This document shows, one piece after another, positions 7,869 to 16,137 of a stretch of DNA of 64,000 nucleotides (position 1 is its first letter; every line of letters starts with the position of its first letter). Origin of the DNA: an uncultured Lachnospiraceae bacterium. GTDB lineage: Bacteria; Bacillota; Clostridia; Lachnospirales; Lachnospiraceae. Location of the stretch: assembly GCA_910578085.1 (NCBI GenBank), contig CAJTPM010000004.1, positions 1 to 64,000 on the forward strand, written 5' to 3'. Made by a program: the position numbers and the translations under genes. A model generated the notes under the pieces. It made no database searches and was not told the origin of the DNA. It saw only the letters and a program-made list of their open reading frames with translations.

Positions 7869-8572
7869 GCGAATACCTCCCGAAAATAAGCGTCTACCGA
7901 TTTGCCGTGTGCCCTGCGCACCGCGTCCGCCGGGGCGTGCATAATAGCCTGTCCGTAGCGGATAAAGATCACTTCATCCAGAATTCCCTCAATATCGGAG
8001 ATGAGATGAGTGGAAAGAAGGATGGAGGACTGGTGATTATAATTTGTCATAATTGTATGTAAAATGTAGTCTCTGGCTGCTGGATCCACGCCTGCAATAG
8101 GTTCATCCAGGATGTACAGCTGAGCCTGTCTGCTCATAACAAGGATGAGCTGAATTTTTTCCTTGGTGCCCTTCGAGAGAGTTTTCAGCTGCGCGGTGGG
8201 CGGAATGGATAACATCTGCAGCATATTATAGGCACGTTCTATGGAAAAATCCTGATAAAACTGTGCAAAAAGAGAGATGATATCCCGGACTTTCATGCCT
8301 GCAGGTAAATAGGTGCGTTCCGGCAGATAAGAAATAACGGCCTTGGAAGCAGGGCCGGGGGGCTCACCATTGATCAGTACGCTGCCGTTAGTAGGTGTGA
8401 GCAGCCCGTTGATCATTTTTATCATAGTGGTTTTCCCGCTGCCGTTAGGCCCAAGAAGACCGATGATGCGACCTCTTGGAATGATCAGATTCATCTGATT
8501 GACCGCAAGCTTCGAGCCGTTATATATTTTGGTCAGTCCCTGTAATTCCACTAAAGGTTTCGACAGATTCAT
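7862..8572 (-). CDS. ABC transporter ATP-binding protein
   Basis: A 236-aa nucleotide-binding subunit. Walker A is GLLGPNGSGKTTMIK, the signature is LSKGTKEKIQLIL (a common variant of LSGGQ in ABC-2 systems), Walker B is LYILDEPIAGVDP, and the switch histidine is in LLSTHLISD. The ATG at 8572 has GGAGAAA upstream. It is co-transcribed with the permease that overlaps its 3' end. No GntR-type regulator accompanies the pair, though YtrA-like regulators often do. It diverges from the DUF5717 gene across a 200-base intergenic stretch containing hairpins. Confidence 0.92.
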   Translation of the reverse strand: MNLSKPLVELQGLTKIYNGSKLAVNQMNLIIPRGRIIGLLGPNGSGKTTMIKMINGLLTPTNGSVLINGEPPGPASKAVISYLPERTYLPAGMKVRDIISLFAQFYQDFSIERAYNMLQMLSIPPTAQLKTLSKGTKEKIQLILVMSRQAQLYILDEPIAGVDPAARDYILHTIMTNYNHQSSILLSTHLISDIEGILDEVIFIRYGQAIMHAPADAVRRAHGKSVDAYFREVFAC

Positions 8573-8610
8573 GATATTTCTCCAATCTGATTGATTATTG
8601 TAAGATATTT

Positions 8611-8669
8611 CGAGTTCGCGAAGCGAAGCTCGCAGGTGAACTTTGTTCGCAGGTGAACTTTGTTCACCT
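8611..8669. repeat. Hairpin with GAA triloop plus 17-bp tandem duplication
   Basis: TTCGC-GAA-GCGAA (8615-8627), flanked by CGAG/CTCG, forms one hairpin. A 17-base unit (CGCAGGTGAACTTTGTT) then occurs twice in tandem at 8631-8647 and 8648-8664. The second copy forms AGGTGAAC-TTT-GTTCACCT (8651-8669), an 8-bp perfect stem. It sits between divergent genes. Confidence 0.65.
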
Positions 8670-8729
8670 TAGTATAGCGCATTTCAACTATTTATACAAC
8701 AGGAACAAATATTTGCCCCCTCTTTGCTG

Positions 8730-8758
8730 TTGCGAAAGGAAGAGCGTTGATATATACT
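8730..8758 (+). promoter_or_regulatory. Probable sigma-A promoter of the DUF5717 operon
   Basis: TTGCGA (8730-8735) and TATACT (8753-8758) are 17 bases apart. Transcription would start near 8765, leaving a very short leader carrying AGAGG before the ATG at 8780. Confidence 0.55.
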
Positions 8759-8779
8759 TAAACTAAGAGGTTGAGAGAT

Positions 8780-11700
8780 ATGCAGGATACTATTGACAGA
8801 ATTCTGGAAGGAAAATTTGAATATGAGAGCGGGGAGCTTGCGTTTTCCGAGAGCAGGATCGAGATCGATTTGCAGGCAGGGGCAGACTATGAGGGCAGTT
8901 TTCATCTGATTGGAAAACCGGGATATATAACAAATGGATATGTCTATGCGTCTGACGGCAGGATGGAATGTCTGACAAAGGAGTTTTTTGGAACAGGCGA
9001 AGAAATCGGTTATGTTTTCCATGGGAAAGGTATGGAGACCGGCGATGTACTGCAGGGATGTTTTTATATAGTCAGTAATCAAGGGGAATATGAACTTCCT
9101 TTTGTAGTGATGGTATCCAGAAAAACGCTGGCAACCAGTCTTGGCACCATGAAAAATCTGTTCCATTTTGCAAATCTGGCGAAAAGTAACTGGGCGGAGG
9201 CTGTAGAGATTTTTTATCAGCCGGATTTTGAAGCGATTTTTGAGAATGGTGACAGAAAATATAAAAGTCTCTATCAGGGCCTTTCCAGACATTATGGAAA
9301 CGAGCGGAATGTGGAAGAATTTCTGATCGCTATTCATAAAAAGCAGAAAGTAAATTATATTATTGATGAAGATAAGCTGCGTCTGTCGGATTTGGAGGAA
9401 GGCATAGGGCGGCATGAAGTGCTTCTTACAAAAAACGGCTGGGGCTACAGTCATCTGCAGGTGGAAGTGAACGGAGCCTTTCTTTCTGTGGATAAAACGA
9501 CATTGAGCGACGACGATTTTCTGGGAAACCGCTGTCTGTTTTTCTATTATGTAGACAGGGAAAAGCTGCATGCAGGGCTTAATTATGGAAGCCTGCGCTT
9601 CTACAATAATTTTATGGAGACGTCCATTCCTATTGAAGTGAAGATAGAGGATGAGGCGTATAAAAAGGATCTTTTATACAAAAAAAAGAAGGAACTGTTA
9701 ATCAGAATGATGGAGTATTACGGAGCTTTCCGTATGCGAAAGATCGGTACGAAGAGCTGGCTTGCCAGAAACTACGAGATTATGGATGAGTGGGCGGAGG
9801 CAGACAGCACAGATCCGGAACCCAAGCTGTACAGAGCCCATCTTCTGATTACGGAGGGCAGGGAGAATGAAGCGGGATGGATGTTGGACCAGGCCCGCAA
9901 TGCGATTCTGCAGAGCAGAGATATGGATCAGGCCATCTGGTGCTATTATCTGTATCTGAGTACACTGCGGGGGAAAGATGAGAATTATGTAAATCAGATC
10001 GCGGAGGAAGTGGCGTCCTCTTATGAGAAAGAGCCGGATAACTGGCGCCTGGGGTGGCTGTTACTTTATCTGGCGCCGGAATACAGCCACTCTTATGCAA
10101 AAAAGTGGATGTTCATCAGGCAGCAGTTTGAGAGAGGCTGCAACAGTCCTGTCTTTTATATAGAAGCTCTTTTGCTGATACGGGCGGAGCCGTCCCTGTT
10201 TATGGAACTGGGAGCTTTTGAGATGCAGATGCTGCGCTATGCGGCAAAGCATGACCTGATGACCGATGAGATCATCATGCAGCTTCATTATCTGGCACCG
10301 AGAAAGCAGGACAATTTCGGGGGGCTTCTGGAGATTTTGAAAAAAAGTTATGAGAAGAAGCCGGACTCTGAGACGCTGCAGAATATCTGTACGTTGCTGA
10401 TTCGCAGAAACTGCCGGGGGCGGGAAGATTTTCCCTGGTATGCTGCGGGGGTGGAAGAAAACCTGCGGATCACAAAATTATACGAGTACTATATGTACAG
10501 TCTGGATATGGAGGAGTTAAATAAACTGCCGAAAGTGATTTATATGTACTTTGCCTATCACAACAATCTGGATTGGGAGAGAAGTGCTTATCTGTATGCC
10601 TCCCTGTTGAAATACAGAGCGGAGCTGCCGGATCTGTATGATAAAGAACGATTTCATATACAGGAATTTGTGGTACAGATGATTCAGAGGGGGCTTATAA
10701 ACAGGCATCTTGCCTGTTTGTACAAAAAGGTGATTACAGGAGATGTCATGCTGGAGGAGGCCGGCGAAAAGCTGGCGCCGTTACTTTTTTCCGTGCGTGT
10801 AAAGACGACGGACAGCCGCATGCGGAAACTGATCCTGCTGTATACAAAAGAGAAGAAGGAGAGAAGTGTTATGCTGACTGACGGGCAGGCTATTTTGCCT
10901 GTCTACGGGGAAGAGTATACGCTGCTTTTGGAGGACAGTGTCGGAAATCGTTATATACCCGAAGAAGAATTTGAGACAGAGCGCCTTTTTATGGATGAAA
11001 AACTGATCTCACAGGCGCAGGAGAGGGATTTTCGAACGATCTCCCTGCAGACATATCTCTGCGGCCGCCATATAGCGGGAATCACGGCGGAAAACATAAA
11101 GCGTTACGAGACGATCTTTGAACATGATGAGGTGACTGCTGATTATAAGCAGAGCATCATCCCGGGTATGGCAAAGTTCTATTATGATAATGACAGGATG
11201 GAGGAGTTAGATACTTTCCTGGAAAGGGTTCCCCCATCTTTGTTAGATGCAGCGAGAAGGGGTGAGATGATTCAGTATCTGACGCTGCGGGACAGACTGG
11301 AGACAGCACTGGCGTGGATAAAGGAATACGGTGTAAACGGTATGGCGCCCAAAATATTGCTCCGGCTTGCCTCCAAAATAATACAGCATTCCAACCAGAT
11401 GGAGGAAGAAACGGTGTTGTCCATATGCTTTTTTGCCTTTCAGAAAGGGAAGGCGGATATGGTGACGCTTCAATATCTGATGGAATACTTTCAGGGAAGT
11501 ACGAAACTGTTGCGGGATATCTGGAAAGCCGCAGCGGAAAAGGGGATGGATGTACATAGTTTCAGTGAGAAAATTCTGAGACAGATACTGTATTCTGGGT
11601 GCCATGTAGGGGAAGTGGCGGATATTTTTGGTAAGGCGGTGGAGAAAGAGACGGATCATTCGCTGGAGAAGGCTTTTCTGACCAGGTGCTGTTATGAGTA

Positions 11701-12346
11701 TTTTGTTAAGGATAAAGTGACCGAGCCCGTATTTTTTGAGGAGCTGGGGCGTTTTATAAGGCTGGGTGAGCAGATGCAGAAAGTCTGTACACTGGCTTAT
11801 ACACGATATTATGCCGAGAACAGGCACAGAATGCGGAGAGAGACCGAAAAAAATCTGGCAGACAGCCTGGAACAGCTGATGGATGAAGGAATCGTTCTGC
11901 CCTATTTTCTGGAGTATGCTGATATTTGTCCCAGGATTCGTCGCCTGTGCGATAAAACAGTTCTGGAGTACAGGACAAAACCGGGACGAAGGGTTTTTCT
12001 GTATTATATGAGGGAGGAGGGAGCTGAGGAATACCGGAAAACGGAGATGAAGGAAATTTTTGAAGGTGTTTTCAGCAGTACGTTTGTCCTGTTTTTCGGA
12101 GAAAGACTGCTCTATTATACTGTGGATAAATATGAGGATGAAGATGGAACGAAAGAGGAGATTACCGGCAGTGGGAGTATATCCAGAGGGGATCTGGAGA
12201 TCGATGTGCAGGGAAGCCGTTTCCAGCTGTTAAATGATATTGTGATAGCGGAGGCGCTGCAGGATTATGATACGTTAGATCATATGCTGAAGGAATATGA
12301 AAAGACAGATATCATGCAGAAAGAGTTGTTCAGTTTATGCAAATAA
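8780..12346 (+). CDS. DUF5717-family giant protein (1188 aa)
   Basis: I recognise the DUF5717 type from its opening (DTIDRILEGKFEYESGELAFS) and its partnership with a DUF5716 gene. ATG 8780 follows AGAGG by 9 bases. About the first 290 residues look like beta-rich domains (EIDLQAGADYEGSFHLIG; NGWGYSHLQVEVNGAFLSVD). The middle 750 residues are helical and repeat-like (for example AHLLITEGRENEAGWMLDQA), resembling a TPR-like solenoid. The last 100 residues return to strands. No signal peptide or membrane helix is visible, so it is probably cytoplasmic or peripheral. It overlaps the HSP70-like gene by 10 bases. Its function is unknown; a large scaffold or client-binding partner of that ATPase is my inference. 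Confidence 0.7.
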   Translation: MQDTIDRILEGKFEYESGELAFSESRIEIDLQAGADYEGSFHLIGKPGYITNGYVYASDGRMECLTKEFFGTGEEIGYVFHGKGMETGDVLQGCFYIVSNQGEYELPFVVMVSRKTLATSLGTMKNLFHFANLAKSNWAEAVEIFYQPDFEAIFENGDRKYKSLYQGLSRHYGNERNVEEFLIAIHKKQKVNYIIDEDKLRLSDLEEGIGRHEVLLTKNGWGYSHLQVEVNGAFLSVDKTTLSDDDFLGNRCLFFYYVDREKLHAGLNYGSLRFYNNFMETSIPIEVKIEDEAYKKDLLYKKKKELLIRMMEYYGAFRMRKIGTKSWLARNYEIMDEWAEADSTDPEPKLYRAHLLITEGRENEAGWMLDQARNAILQSRDMDQAIWCYYLYLSTLRGKDENYVNQIAEEVASSYEKEPDNWRLGWLLLYLAPEYSHSYAKKWMFIRQQFERGCNSPVFYIEALLLIRAEPSLFMELGAFEMQMLRYAAKHDLMTDEIIMQLHYLAPRKQDNFGGLLEILKKSYEKKPDSETLQNICTLLIRRNCRGREDFPWYAAGVEENLRITKLYEYYMYSLDMEELNKLPKVIYMYFAYHNNLDWERSAYLYASLLKYRAELPDLYDKERFHIQEFVVQMIQRGLINRHLACLYKKVITGDVMLEEAGEKLAPLLFSVRVKTTDSRMRKLILLYTKEKKERSVMLTDGQAILPVYGEEYTLLLEDSVGNRYIPEEEFETERLFMDEKLISQAQERDFRTISLQTYLCGRHIAGITAENIKRYETIFEHDEVTADYKQSIIPGMAKFYYDNDRMEELDTFLERVPPSLLDAARRGEMIQYLTLRDRLETALAWIKEYGVNGMAPKILLRLASKIIQHSNQMEEETVLSICFFAFQKGKADMVTLQYLMEYFQGSTKLLRDIWKAAAEKGMDVHSFSEKILRQILYSGCHVGEVADIFGKAVEKETDHSLEKAFLTRCCYEYFVKDKVTEPVFFEELGRFIRLGEQMQKVCTLAYTRYYAENRHRMRRETEKNLADSLEQLMDEGIVLPYFLEYADICPRIRRLCDKTVLEYRTKPGRRVFLYYMREEGAEEYRKTEMKEIFEGVFSSTFVLFFGERLLYYTVDKYEDEDGTKEEITGSGSISRGDLEIDVQGSRFQLLNDIVIAEALQDYDTLDHMLKEYEKTDIMQKELFSLCK

Positions 12347-13668
12347 GAAATAATACGGAAAAAAACAATAAATATATGGTAGGCTTTGATCTGGGGGATC
12401 GGGACGCCCAGATCAGTTACTGCAGCATACAGCAGCCCGAGGCAGAGACGGTGCCCGCGGTGGCCGGGACAAAACGTTACAATATTCCTACGGTGCTCTG
12501 TAAGCGGAAAGGGAGCAATCAGTGGCTTTACGGCAGAGAGGCCCTGCAGGCTGGTGGAACGGGAGAGGGCACTTTAGTGGAGAATCTGTTTTCCGGAGCG
12601 CTGGATGGAAAAAAAACTGTGGTGGAGGGCGTGGAGTACGATGCCCTGACGTTGCTGACGCTTTTTGTCAAAAAGTGTTTCGGCCTGTTCAGTGTCATTG
12701 CCCCCCCGGAGAAAATAGAAATTCTGATGTTTACGGCAAACAGATCCGATGGACGGGTAATCGAAGTGATAAAGCAGGTGGTGGATGCACTTGGATTTGT
12801 GGGCACTAAAGTATTATTTCAGAACTACGAGGAAAGCTATTATTATTATCTGCTGCATCAGTCGCCGGAATTTCGATTGTCCGGTTCGGTCATCCTGGAT
12901 TTTGAGGAGACATTAAAGGTTTACCTCCTGGAATGGAACAGACGGACTACGCCGGTGGTGTCTTTTGTGAATGTAAAAGAGTATCCGGAGTGCAGACAGC
13001 CCCTGTGGTCGGAGGAGGAGTTTGAGAAAAGAGGACAGATGGAATCTCTGGATCAGTATGTTATGGAGAATGTGATAGAGGTTTTCCAAAACAGGACGAT
13101 TGGCTCAGTGTTTTTAGTCGGGAGCTGCTTTCAGGAAGACTGGGCTGACCGCAGTTTGCAGTATATCTGCAGAGGGCGGAGAGTTTTTAAAGGGAATAAC
13201 CTTTATAGTAAGGGGGCGGCATTCGGCGCTTATGAGAGATTCTGCGCTACAAAAGAGGGGAAGGAATATATTTTTCTGGGAAGAGAAAAGTTGAAGGCAA
13301 ATATCGGGCTGCAGGTGGTCAGAGAAGAGAAAGAGACTTATGCTGCGATTTTAGATGCCGGTGTTAACTGGTATGATATTATATATGAAAAGGAATTTTA
13401 TCTGGAATCGGGAAACAGCTTTCAGCTGATGGTGACACCCCTGACCAATGTGTTTCCGGAGCGGGAAGCAGCAGGGAAATATCCGGTCCGTCATGAAAAA
13501 ATAGAACTCACTGGGCTGCCGGAAAGACCTGGGGGAACTACAAGGCTGCACCTGGCCATAACGATGCGGGATGCGGACACCCTTCATATAGTTACAGAAG
13601 ATTTGGGGTTTGGCGAGATTTATCCGGCTACAGGGCAGACCTGGGAACAGGATATAAGGTTAGCATAA
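12337..13668 (+). CDS. DUF5716-family HSP70/actin-fold protein
   Basis: A 443-aa protein whose first two-thirds follow the HSP70/actin ATPase plan. A phosphate-1 loop is near the N-terminus (GFDLGDRDAQISY). A middle segment resembles the HSP70 lobe (ANRSDGRVIEVIKQVVDALG, then LFQNYEESYYYYL). An adenosine-site element (FLVGSCFQ, then LYSKGAAFGAYE) follows. The phosphate-2 loop is degenerate: SVILDFEETLKVYL replaces the usual DxGGGT, so ATPase activity may be weak or lost. The last 130 residues look like a beta domain. It begins inside the end of the DUF5717 gene; ATG 12376 is a possible later start. I assign DUF5716 from memory of this pairing. A chaperone-like or assembly role is inference. 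Confidence 0.7.
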   Translation: MQIRNNTEKNNKYMVGFDLGDRDAQISYCSIQQPEAETVPAVAGTKRYNIPTVLCKRKGSNQWLYGREALQAGGTGEGTLVENLFSGALDGKKTVVEGVEYDALTLLTLFVKKCFGLFSVIAPPEKIEILMFTANRSDGRVIEVIKQVVDALGFVGTKVLFQNYEESYYYYLLHQSPEFRLSGSVILDFEETLKVYLLEWNRRTTPVVSFVNVKEYPECRQPLWSEEEFEKRGQMESLDQYVMENVIEVFQNRTIGSVFLVGSCFQEDWADRSLQYICRGRRVFKGNNLYSKGAAFGAYERFCATKEGKEYIFLGREKLKANIGLQVVREEKETYAAILDAGVNWYDIIYEKEFYLESGNSFQLMVTPLTNVFPEREAAGKYPVRHEKIELTGLPERPGGTTRLHLAITMRDADTLHIVTEDLGFGEIYPATGQTWEQDIRLA

Positions 13669-13763
13669 GCCCGAACGCGAAGCGTGCGGGCGTTGGTTGG
13701 CATAAAGCTGCATGCGAAGCATGCAGATGTTGGCTGGCATAAAGCTGCATGCGAAGCGTGCAG
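13669..13763 (+). repeat. Three tandem GAA-triloop hairpins inside the operon
   Basis: Immediately after the DUF5716 stop codon come three hairpins. GCCCG..ACGC-GAA-GCGT..CGGGC spans 13669-13691, CTGCATGC-GAA-GCATGCAG spans 13708-13726, and CTGCATGC-GAA-GCGTGCAG spans 13745-13763. The last two units repeat every 37 bases with GTTGG(C/T)TGGCATAAAG between them. None has a T-tract, so these are not ordinary terminators. Confidence 0.8.
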
Positions 13764-13790
13764 ACGATGTCTGGTGGAGAGAGTAAAGAG

Positions 13791-14618
13791 ATGGGAAGAC
13801 TGATTGAGACGGTGGGGAACTATGCGGAGATTCCCTATTATATGGCGCAGGCAAATATATCAGTATATTGTGTGGAAGAACTTTGTTATGCATTTTGCCA
13901 GAATACATTTCTGTTAGACAGGGGGCTTTTAGATGTAGGTCTGGTGAAATGGCTGGAATCGGAGTGCGGGCTTAAAAATCTTGCCAGACCGCTCTATGAG
14001 CTGGTCAGTAAAAACGGCTCCCCCAGCGCATTTGTGGGGATGATACTGGAATACGCTCATTATGGCAGTGAAAAGAAACGAAAAGAGACGGAAGAGCTGC
14101 TGCGTCTGGGAGCAGATATGGATGCTTCCACGAGAAGAAAAAACTTTGCCGATTATCTGGTTGAGAACGGGCGGTATGCCCAGGCTGTCACAGAATATGA
14201 AAAGGTGCTGGAAGAAATGCCTTCCATGAATCATGTAATGCGGTCAGAGCTTTTTCACAATAAAGGCGTTGCACTTTGCAGACTGTTTTCCTTTCAGGAG
14301 GCGGCGGAGGCCTTTCAAATGGCCTGTCAGGAGAATCCGGAAAATGGGGAGGCAGCCGTATCCTTTTTGGCAGCATTGCGTATGAGCCTTTCAGAGGGGG
14401 ACTATCTTGCCTTTATAGCGGAACATCAGGAGTGGTATGAATCATCGCTGGAGGTGGAAAAGCGTATGGGAATGGTACAGAAGGAATATGAGAATTCGGA
14501 TGCCTGCAGAGAATTGACGGAACTTTTGGAAAAACGGGATACCGTTTACTATACGACTGTTTCAGAGAAGCTGGCGCAAATGCAGAAAAAATACAGAGAG
14601 ATGGTGGCGCAACCATGA
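13791..14618 (+). CDS. TPR-like helical protein of the DUF5717/DUF5716 cluster
   Basis: A 275-aa soluble protein. ATG 13791 is chosen because GGAGAGAG lies 7 bases upstream; the frame extends back into the hairpin repeats, which are unlikely to be coding. Residues about 120-210 contain two TPR-like units (LVENGRYAQAVTEYEKVLEE and FSFQEAAEAFQMACQENPEN). The C-terminal third is charged and coiled-coil-like (EKLAQMQKKYREM). The N-terminal part has no motif I know. Its stop overlaps the next start (ATGA), so it is coupled to the coiled-coil membrane protein. With the two genes before it, it forms a conserved-looking unit of unknown role; binding partners through the TPRs are likely. Confidence 0.65.
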   Translation: MGRLIETVGNYAEIPYYMAQANISVYCVEELCYAFCQNTFLLDRGLLDVGLVKWLESECGLKNLARPLYELVSKNGSPSAFVGMILEYAHYGSEKKRKETEELLRLGADMDASTRRKNFADYLVENGRYAQAVTEYEKVLEEMPSMNHVMRSELFHNKGVALCRLFSFQEAAEAFQMACQENPENGEAAVSFLAALRMSLSEGDYLAFIAEHQEWYESSLEVEKRMGMVQKEYENSDACRELTELLEKRDTVYYTTVSEKLAQMQKKYREMVAQP

Positions 14619-15841
14619 GTTTAAAGGAAAGAATCATACTTCCCTGGAAGAGAATTTTCGGGAAAAAAGAGAGTGCTCCCTATGATATGGAGGATGGGAT
14701 TGAACAGGTCCTTCCTGCTTTTCATCGGGAAAAAGTCAACATGCATAATAAAGGCGAGCGGGAGCAGTATATCGGAAACTGTCTGCAACAGATCGCCGAT
14801 GCGGAGAGGGAGCTGCATCATCTGGAATATGAATACAATATGGTGACATCCCATCTGACGGATATTGAAGAACTGGAGAGATCACCGGAGGAAATACAGT
14901 TTGATATCCGGGAGACAGCGGAGAAACTGAATGAGCTGAAAGAGACACAAAACGGCTACGAGCGAAAGAAGAACCGTATATCGGAAGAAGATTTTTCGAG
15001 AATGGAAAAAGTGGAAGGTGACGTGCAGGATGGCATTAAAAAGCTGAGAGAGGCAGAAGATTACCAGAAATTAGTGAAAAGTGATATGCGGCGGTTAAAT
15101 GGAGAGCGGCATGCCTATGAGTACAGAAGGGATGAGCTGGAACGGGAGCTGAAAAATGCTTCCGGCATAGCCGGAATTTGTTTTATCGCGCTGGTGGTCT
15201 GCCTGATCGTGCTGTTTGTATTGCAGGTGACGCTGCGGTTTGATACGAAAATAGGGTATGTGCTGGTGGTCTTTATTGCGGCGGTGGTGATACTCAAACT
15301 TTTTTTACGGCATGGAGAGGCGGGGCAGGAGATCGTTCGGGTGGAGAAAGATATCAATCGTCTGATTCTGCTGCAAAACACCGTGAAGATCCGCTATGTA
15401 AATAATAAGCATCTGCTGGACTATCTCTACATGAAATTTCAGGTAAAAAATGCATCGCAGCTACAGTCCCTCCGGGAGAGATACGAAGAAGAAAAAGCAG
15501 AGCGGGAGCGGATGGAGAAGGCGTCCAAAGACTATGATTATTACCAGAAGGAATTTTTGAGACTGCTGCGGCAGGCGCGTATCCGGGACACAAGTGTCTG
15601 GCTGCATCAGGTGGGTGCGGTTTTGGAGGAACAGGAAATGACCAGGCTGCGCCAGGAACTTGTAGGGCGAAGAAAAGTTCTCAGAGAGCAGATGGATTAT
15701 AACAGACAGCTGGCGGCCGCTGCCCAGACGGAAGTGACGGAGATCAGCGGGAAATATCCGAAGTACAGGGAGGAGATCCTGGAACTGATCTCGGAGTATG
15801 AGAGGAAGCAGAAAGAGGCGGCACAGAGGCGGCGCAGGTAA
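14615..15841 (+). CDS. Coiled-coil protein with a central pair of membrane segments
   Basis: A 408-aa protein. Residues 50-185 and 245-400 are long charged coiled coils (for example EELERSPEEIQFDIRE and KLREAEDYQKLVKSDMRR). Two hydrophobic segments lie between them at about residues 185-205 and 213-230 (CFIALVVCLIVLFVLQVTL and VLVVFIAAVVILKLF). Both coiled-coil arms would therefore face the same side, most likely the cytoplasm. It overlaps the TPR gene by 4 bases. I recognise no family. It could anchor the upstream HSP70-like and DUF5717 proteins to the membrane, but this is inference from gene order. Confidence 0.65.
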   Translation: MSLKERIILPWKRIFGKKESAPYDMEDGIEQVLPAFHREKVNMHNKGEREQYIGNCLQQIADAERELHHLEYEYNMVTSHLTDIEELERSPEEIQFDIRETAEKLNELKETQNGYERKKNRISEEDFSRMEKVEGDVQDGIKKLREAEDYQKLVKSDMRRLNGERHAYEYRRDELERELKNASGIAGICFIALVVCLIVLFVLQVTLRFDTKIGYVLVVFIAAVVILKLFLRHGEAGQEIVRVEKDINRLILLQNTVKIRYVNNKHLLDYLYMKFQVKNASQLQSLRERYEEEKAERERMEKASKDYDYYQKEFLRLLRQARIRDTSVWLHQVGAVLEEQEMTRLRQELVGRRKVLREQMDYNRQLAAAAQTEVTEISGKYPKYREEILELISEYERKQKEAAQRRRR

Positions 15842-15875
15842 CAGTTCAGCTCTAAGAAAGCGCATAGGCTTGAAT

Positions 15876-15954
15876 AGAATCCGGCCTTTTCGCCGTAAGG
15901 CGAACTTTCATAGGCCGGATTCTGTAACTATGAGGCCGAAGGCTGAATAGTTAC
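15876..15954. repeat. Two adjacent perfect hairpins after the DUF5717 operon
   Basis: AGAATCCGGCCT (15876-15887) pairs perfectly with AGGCCGGATTCT (15912-15923) and encloses TTCGCC-GTAA-GGCGAA (15889-15904), which has a GNRA tetraloop. GTAACTAT (15924-15931) pairs with ATAGTTAC (15947-15954) around a CCGAAGG-type inner loop. No T-tract follows the first hairpin on the plus strand, so it resembles the other palindromic intergenic elements of this window more than a terminator. Confidence 0.75.
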
Positions 15955-16137
15955 GCAGAAGAAAACTGTAATACTTTAGTTGCATAAAAATGGTTCATGG
16001 GTTATGATAATGGATGGACAACCGGAACGAAGCCGCCAAAATAAAATCGGCGGGACAGGAGCACAGCGCCTGCAAAGCAGACGGAAGCGTTTGTAAGTCG
16101 GTTTGTGTTTCAAACCAGATTTTTGAGAGGAGAAACT
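15955..16137 (+). promoter_or_regulatory. Structured leader of purC with a possible attenuator
   Basis: The 180 bases before purC can form CCGCC/GGCGG around an AAAATAAAATC loop (about 16029-16055). Just before the ribosome site they form GGTTTG-TGTTT-CAAACC (16100-16116) followed by AGATTTTT (16117-16124), which looks like a terminator placed 14 bases ahead of the purC start. I see no consensus purine-riboswitch, PRPP/ykkC or THF aptamer. Transcription attenuation is a hypothesis. Confidence 0.4.

Noticed and set aside
8684..9571. 295-codon minus-strand frame opposite the DUF5717 gene
   Set aside because: It is the reverse of a coding region with strong codon structure on the plus strand, and the product shows no domain.
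15955..16137. Guanine/purine riboswitch in the purC leader
   Set aside because: The conserved three-way-junction bases and paired loops of the purine aptamer are not found.
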